Part shown: one piece after another, positions 59,249 through 64,000 of the stretch
Layout: each line of letters opens with the position of its first letter
Position numbering within the stretch: the stretch's first letter is position 1
Source: Arabidopsis thaliana
Taxonomy: Eukaryota; Streptophyta; Magnoliopsida; Brassicales; Brassicaceae
NCBI RefSeq assembly: GCF_000001735.4
Contig: NC_003074.8
Span: 18,297,261 to 18,361,260, forward strand
Length of the DNA: 64,000 bases
Direction of reading: 5' to 3'
Notes under the pieces: model-generated
What the model was told of the DNA's origin: nothing
Database searches by the model: none
The model's input: only the letters and a program-made list of their open reading frames with translations
Position numbers and translations under genes: made by a program

Positions 59249-59883
59249 TCTCTTTTCAATACTGCATTTGCTTTGAAGAAATAGTTGGTAGAAGTATGAT
59301 AACTAAAGATCACTTTTTGCAGTTTAATATTTGAAGTTCCATTTTTAATTTTTTTTTTTCTTTTTTTTTAAACATCTTGTTAATGAAGATCTTTCTATAT
59401 TGAAAAGATCATTGATTTGTAATAGATGAAGTCTTCATTGGCCTGCCGTTGTATGCAATATACAGTATTACTTAAGTTCCATAGTTTACACATGAATTGA
59501 TGTGACTCTTGAATTCCCTGTTGCAACCCTGTGTCCTCTTTTGCTCATATTGCGAATGCATTTACATTAAACTTGGGATTTGATCTTTCTTGATTTCTTT
59601 TAGATTTTGAATTGTCCAAAACACCATTTCGTAGAAAGCGCTAGTCACTTGATGAATTGGTACTCTGTCATGTACCTTTAAATATGCTCTTTATCTCAAT
59701 ACTCTCGACACGTATATATGAAGAAACCGCCATAGAAGCTAAGCAATTATATGCTAAGCTATTATATGACGTATATATGCAGAGACTGGAGAGAATATAA
59801 AGTGACTAGGCCATTAGTGAGAAACCATCTACCATTATTTGTTCTAAGATGGTGCAAAAAATAGTAGTAGAGTAAATAATAAT

Positions 59884-59928
<45 letters not shown>

Positions 59929-60239
59929 CAATAAGAAAATAATAAGCAAACAATAAGTTATGTACTTCACTAATTCTCTAATGCGTTAAATTTTCTAATT
60001 CTCTCGAGGATAAAAAGTTTTATTAACTCTCTTCAACTTCAATATATATTTATGTTTCTCTAGAGGAATCTCGTCTAGAATCTCAAGAAACTCATATATG
60101 TTTCTACTTCATTTGTACCGTAGGGAGACTGGATTTGTAAATTGTTGTGTGCAGTTCCCTTCAATTTCAGATTGGACTTGAAATTTGAAGGTGTAATGGA
60201 GAGAAAACCTTGTAGTCCAGAAACTCAACCTCTATATAC
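59249..60239. other. Spacer after copy 2: duplicated 3' flank, leader fossil, poly-A
   Basis: 59380-59660 repeats the 3' flank of copy 1, with an extra block of about 80 bp at 59495-59572. 59779-59850 is the second RDR6-leader fossil. 59891-59923 is an uninterrupted run of 33 A. No gene is supported; the minus-strand frame over the A run is only poly-phenylalanine noise. Confidence 0.65.
59779..59850 (-). repeat. Fossil copy 2 of the RDR6 leader/promoter
   Basis: Contains GCAGAGACTGGAGAGA and AAACCATCT as in the RDR6 upstream segment. It is closest to fossil 1, sharing GAGAATATAAAGT, TAGGCCATTAG and CCATTATTTGTTCTAA. Confidence 0.65.
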
Positions 60240-60253
60240 CAATCAAAATATAT
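60240..60253 (+). repeat. Left target duplication of the SINE
   Basis: CAATCAAAATATAT, identical to 60425-60438. Confidence 0.85.
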
Positions 60254-60424
60254 ATATTTTTATTTTATTTTTGAATTCCATGAGGTTCTGGGCCGAATTC
60301 CGTAATCCTCTCAGGCCCGAAACCACAACATGTAATATTAGTTTCGTCTCAAGCGTCACTCGAATCGGCGACCTCTAAGCTTCGCCTAGGATCTTTACCA
60401 ATTGAGCTAACGACAGTTGGTAAG
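60254..60424 (-). mobile_element. tRNA-derived SINE, about 170 bp
   Basis: Read on the minus strand, the head starts near 60424. It has an A-box TTAGCTCAATTGGTAAAG and, about 45 bp later, a B-box-like GCCGATTCGAGTGAC. A tRNA-unrelated body follows (GGGCCTGAGAGG, GGCCCAGAACC), and then an A/T-rich tail. It is flanked by 14-bp direct repeats CAATCAAAATATAT at 60240-60253 and 60425-60438. These are the classic features of a plant SINE inserted by target-primed reverse transcription. The exact Arabidopsis family (RathE/AtSN type) cannot be assigned here. Confidence 0.88.
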
Positions 60425-60438
60425 CAATCAAAATATAT
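60425..60438 (+). repeat. Right target duplication of the SINE
   Basis: CAATCAAAATATAT, next to the 5' head of the minus-strand SINE. Confidence 0.85.
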
Positions 60439-62323
60439 CTACAAGTTACATAACACGATAATGGTAATTACTGTTCAAACGGCTCTTAAGACAATCATGG
60501 AAGAAAATTCTGGAATGTCCTCACCTCGACAATTGTAACCTCATCGCAAGCATTGCTATGAGAATCCCGGAGATTATAAGAGAAGATTCTACAATGCCAT
60601 AACGCTTCACATCTTCTGTTTTAGTGAACACATATTATTCTCTAATTTTCCATCAAAAGCATGTTTTTCTACCACAAACGTCACTAATTGCATTTCTTAG
60701 GTGATTACGCATTTTCCGTTAGAAATATGTTTTGAATCTTTTCATCAAAATATAATTTGCATCCTAAAATTTTACTTATAAATGATTTAACAAATAACTC
60801 CGAAGGTACTAAAAAATTAGGATGTGATCTCTATAAGTTACACAAAATATTTACACGATTAAAACATTGTGTATAGTAAATTTTAGCCTCAGGTGTTATT
60901 AACAAACTTGTCATGTTGACATGTCCATATCAGAGTGACTTTTCACTATTTAAATAATTGTCTAAAACTATTTACAGATTTTGTCATTAATCTTATAAAA
61001 ACATATAACACAAAAATTAAAAACAGAAATTCTAATTAAAATAAGAATTAATTAAGCATTTAATCTTTAAATATATATTATTTCAAATACTTTATTTTCG
61101 TTTTTTATAAAATTAAGTAAAACAATATTTAACATATTTTTGTATTTTGATATTGATCATAAATAAGTATTACTGTATGAAACAAATAATAGTACAGCTT
61201 CATATGAATATTATCTTTTAAAAATATACTGTTATTTTTGTTTTCAGATTAATTAAAACACTATAACATATTTTGTATTTGAAGAGAGATATACATATAT
61301 AAAATACTTCTTAGATTTATTGACACTAATATAAAGTTAAATTCAGTGTTTAATTTGATTTACTAATTTTTAATAATAAATCCTAACAAAAGATCATGTA
61401 TTCAACATTATTATGGTTTTAATCTTAGATCTTAGTTGAATACACTATAATCACTGTTACTATGTTTTCAAAACTAAATGCAATCATAACCATAACACTA
61501 AATCTATTATATATATATATATATATAAAAACATGTTTTCCTATAAATAGAGTGTCAATATCATCTTCATCCACAATAATACAAAAATTTCACAAACATA
61601 TAATACATAAAAATCGTTTTCACCCCACAAAAAATACATCAAATAGTACTACTAATGCTCTAAGAGAACTATTTTACAATATTATTTATCATATAAAAGA
61701 TAAGCTATAATATCAAAAGAATCATTATTTTATAGACAAAACATATTAATAGAATATGAATATTATGTTCCATATTTGCCAATATATTATTGATCATATA
61801 ATGGATATCACATATAGCTATATAAAACCTAAAGTCATTATAGATTTTGGTCACTACAATAGATTATATACTTAATCTAATGTTAAATTTATTTAATAAT
61901 TATTTATTATTATAACAAGCATTGGTTTAGAATTATAGAAAATTGTAAATCACAAAAAATAATACATTTGTAATCAACTTGTAATATGTTTTCTTAATAT
62001 GTGTGTTTTTGCTAGAAAATCAATCAATAAAAAACAGAGGGTATATTTTACTTCTTTATTTTTGGGTGAATGATTTGTTTCCAAACTCATTTTCTAATTA
62101 TTTATTATATTAAATTGAATTCTTATTTGTTTCTGTTTTTGTAAATTTTGCTTTGTTCAACTTATATAAGCCCATTTAAACAACTTGGGCCACAACAAAA
62201 TATTATTTAAAGCCTATCAAGAGATACAATTATTCGACATTGGTTGATTGATTGAAAAGACAAGACGAGATTGAAAAAGAACAAAACACAACTCTCTCGG
62301 AGAAAGTTCGAAGCTTGGGAGAA
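60439..62323. other. AT-rich insert and promoter of F-box copy 3
   Basis: About 1.7 kb of extremely AT-rich DNA with no supported ORF. It includes a (TA)n run near 61509-61528. In copy 1 the corresponding interval (leader segment to start codon) is about 0.3 kb, so most of this is inserted sequence. The last 160 bp resemble the copy 1 promoter (AAGCCCATTTAAACAACTTG near 62168). Confidence 0.6.
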
Positions 62324-63490
62324 ATGACGACAATTTCCGATCTACCATATGATTTGGTAAAAGAGATATTTTCTTGGGTTCCATTTACATCTCTTAGAGC
62401 AGTGCGATCTACTTGTAAAACGTGGAACGCTTTATCGAAAAATCAGATCTTTGGTAAAAAATCAGTAGCAAGGAATCAGTTTCTAGAGTTAATGATTCTA
62501 GATTCTAGGGTTTGTTCCTTGAGATTCGATCTCCAAAAAATCCGTAACGAAGACGAAGAAGACTTGGTTGATCCATCTATGAAACAAATAAGCATACCTA
62601 ATAATGATGATCAAGTCGAGATATCTCGAGTCTATCACTGCGATGGCTTATTGTTATGCATCCCCAAAGATAACTCGAGTCTTATGTTATGGAATCCGTA
62701 TTTGGGGCAAACCAAACGGATTCGACCCAAAAACACATTCCACAGAGATGACAGCTTTGCTCTGGGATACAACAACCGTAACCACAAAATCTTGAGGTTG
62801 AACGAGGAAAACGAAAGTCATATTGATGTCTACGATTTTAGCTCTGATTCATGGAGGACGGTTCCTGATGATAATCCCTATAGGGATGAACTCATTTATC
62901 AAAGTGGCGTGTCTTTGAAGGGAAATGCTTACTTTTTCGATCGAGAGGTAACGACAGAGGCAGAAGTGGGGACAGAAGACTTGTTGATAACAGGCATTGA
63001 AGATTATTTACGCTGTTTTGATTTCACAACCGAGAGATTTGGACCGCGTTTGCCTCTTCCGTTTATCCTTCCCTCTCCTAGTTTTGAATATTTGGCTCTA
63101 TCTTGGGCTAGAGATGATAAGCTCGCTGTGTTATATAGCCACTACGACACATTTGACATCATAGAGATTTGGATTTCGACTAAGATTGAGCCCAATGCGG
63201 TTTCGTGGAGCACTTTTTTGAAAGTGGATATGTCACTAATCAATGGTTTAACGGATGATTTTTTGATTAGATTTGAACCTAAAAGCTTTTTTATCGACGA
63301 GGAGAAGAAAGTCGCTGTACTTTTTGATACTAAAGTGACAGAGACCTGTCGCTACCAAATGGCTTACATCGTTGGAGATGATGGATACTTCAAATCTGTC
63401 AACATTGGAGTAATCTCGAATTCCCATTGGATAGGAGGCGAACTTGTGCGCTCTTCTTATGTTCCAAGTTTATTGCAACTGCAAGTTTAG
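62324..63490 (+). CDS. F-box protein with FBA type 1 domain (tandem copy 3)
   Basis: Intact single-exon paralogue of copy 1, 388 aa from the homologous start MTTISDLPYDLVKEIF. An upstream in-frame ATG at 62252 would add 24 residues (MKRQDEIEKEQ...), but copy 1 starts at the position chosen. F-box at 3-43 with WVPFTSLRAVRSTCKTWNAL. The FBA region has YHCDGLLLCIPKD, WNPYLGQTKRIRP, YDFSSDSW and FDFTTERFGP. The end is YVPSLLQLQV. Compared with copy 1 a few residues are deleted after HKILRL, and an insert lies before the IEDYLRCFDF segment. Confidence 0.92.
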   Translation: MTTISDLPYDLVKEIFSWVPFTSLRAVRSTCKTWNALSKNQIFGKKSVARNQFLELMILDSRVCSLRFDLQKIRNEDEEDLVDPSMKQISIPNNDDQVEISRVYHCDGLLLCIPKDNSSLMLWNPYLGQTKRIRPKNTFHRDDSFALGYNNRNHKILRLNEENESHIDVYDFSSDSWRTVPDDNPYRDELIYQSGVSLKGNAYFFDREVTTEAEVGTEDLLITGIEDYLRCFDFTTERFGPRLPLPFILPSPSFEYLALSWARDDKLAVLYSHYDTFDIIEIWISTKIEPNAVSWSTFLKVDMSLINGLTDDFLIRFEPKSFFIDEEKKVAVLFDTKVTETCRYQMAYIVGDDGYFKSVNIGVISNSHWIGGELVRSSYVPSLLQLQV

Positions 63491-63875
63491 TCCATTTTCA
63501 ATACTGTATTTGTTTCTTGGTTTGAACGAGACTGCTTTTAGTTTGAAGCAATTGTTGACATTAGTGAAGTAAAGATCACTTTTTCTAGTTTTTTGTTTGA
63601 ATATTTCAATCTGAAACCTTTTTAGAAATTGAAGATCTTTTTAGATTTCGGGTATTTGATGTTCTAAACATGGATAATATCTGCATCTTGACCAGAGCAA
63701 ACAAACAGAGTATATGATTATGAAAATTGAATACCTTGTATAACAAGTCACTGAGATATGAAAATTGCATACCTTAGAAGCTTCTCTAGAAGCTCTCCGA
63801 TCATCACTTTTTGATCTCATTTCACCTGTCCAAGAACAGTGTTTTTCGGTGATTGTAGTATTCGATCTATAAAAG
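63491..63875. other. 3' flank of F-box copy 3
   Basis: Contains the 3' UTR of copy 3. A minus-strand frame continues to 63641 (VCNFHISVT...) but reads like intron sequence after an AAG/GTATGC donor near 63771. Confidence 0.4.
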
Positions 63876-64000
63876 CTACAAGCTTTTTTTATCATCCTTT
63901 CTTTGTTGTCTCGGACTTTTGGCAACACGCTGTCTTTTGTCATCCTTCAACTTTCCCTCTTCTTCTTCCCTCTGTCTCTTCTTCTCAGCTATTGCTGCCT
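63876..64000 (-). CDS. Partial ORF entering from the right edge, charged C-terminus
   Basis: A minus-strand frame is open from the window edge to a TAG at 63876. It encodes about 40 residues rich in K, R and E (starting AAIAEKKRQREEEE and ending RKDDKKSL). The composition resembles the C-terminal tail of a nuclear or nucleolar protein. A second, overlapping frame (63641-63943, -) has an SR-like stretch (RSKSDDRRASREASK) followed by a donor-like AAG/GTATGC, so the true exon could instead be in that frame. The gene cannot be identified from this fragment. Confidence 0.35.
   Translation of the reverse strand, partial: AAIAEKKRQREEEEGKLKDDKRQRVAKSPRQQRKDDKKSL

Noticed and set aside
59762..59953. 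Minus-strand ORF over the A33 tract
   Set aside because: Its core is poly-phenylalanine encoded by the homopolymer; it overlaps a leader fossil and has no coding signature.
61462..61710. 82-codon ORF in AT-rich spacer
   Set aside because: Composition (Ile/Asn/Thr/Lys runs, a YIYIYI stretch from a TA repeat) is what random AT-rich DNA gives; no domain, no neighbours.
62252..62323. 24-residue N-terminal extension of F-box copy 3
   Set aside because: The tandem paralogue begins at MTTISDL with no equivalent extension, so the internal ATG is preferred, though the upstream one cannot be excluded.

Overview
The window is plant nuclear DNA, and the proteins identify it as Arabidopsis thaliana chromosome 3, bottom arm. 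The genes are intron-rich, the intergenic DNA is AT-rich, and an essentially complete RDR6 is present. From memory the loci run roughly from At3g49350 to At3g49520; those locus numbers were not looked up. All exon boundaries below were placed by hand from splice signals and reading-frame continuity, and the summed exons of each intact multi-exon gene close in frame.

Layout, left to right. 0.4-2.6 kb: TBC/Rab-GAP gene (-). 2.6-5.9 kb: AT-rich intergenic DNA. 5.9-7.0 kb: cytosolic 6-phosphogluconolactonase PGL2 (-). 7.7-10.6 kb: CDPK-related kinase CRK6 (-). 10.88-14.12 kb: a 3.2-kb non-autonomous Mutator-like element with about 400-bp terminal inverted repeats and a perfect 10-bp target duplication. 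14.6-16.2 kb: IQD15 (-). 17.6-20.4 kb: CID10, a PAM2 plus two-RRM protein (-). 22.0-27.1 kb and 27.8-31.6 kb: a divergent pair encoding two putative subunits of the RNA polymerase III factor TFIIIC. 32.6-33.8 kb: Got1/Sft2-like membrane protein (+). 35.4-37.6 kb: splicing factor SR34a (+). 38.5-41.3 kb: one broken and one intact F-box gene (-). 42.7-43.4 kb: a decayed ribosomal protein P1 copy (-). 43.8-45.0 kb: NACA2 (+). 45.3-46.9 kb: an F-box/LRR/FBD gene (-) interrupted by a hAT-type MITE. 47.7-51.4 kb: a plant-specific protein of unknown function with a threefold DRFQILK repeat (-). 51.9-55.9 kb: RDR6 (-). 56.6-63.5 kb: three tandem F-box paralogues (+), the middle one lacking its F-box, with a tRNA-derived SINE in the third unit. 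A further minus-strand reading frame enters from the right edge.

There is no operon-like pathway here, but several structural themes stand out. (1) Two TFIIIC subunit genes share one roughly 640-bp divergent promoter, and the TFIIIC5 gene contains two U12-type introns, one with AT-AC ends. (2) A block of about 0.5 kb holding the promoter, 5' leader and leader-intron donor is duplicated in front of both the Got1-like gene and SR34a, so two unrelated proteins are driven by sister promoters. (3) The F-box array was duplicated together with the neighbouring RDR6 leader/promoter, leaving two fossils of that leader between F-box copies. (4) tRNA-like Pol III A/B-box modules occur in three unrelated mobile elements (MULE TIRs, hAT MITE, SINE). 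(5) SR34a carries a GC-AG intron within its RS domain.

No convincing wholly new system is visible. The most unusual items are the shared-promoter duplication, the RDR6-leader fossils, the two U12 introns in one TFIIIC gene and the tRNA-like modules in the MULE TIRs.
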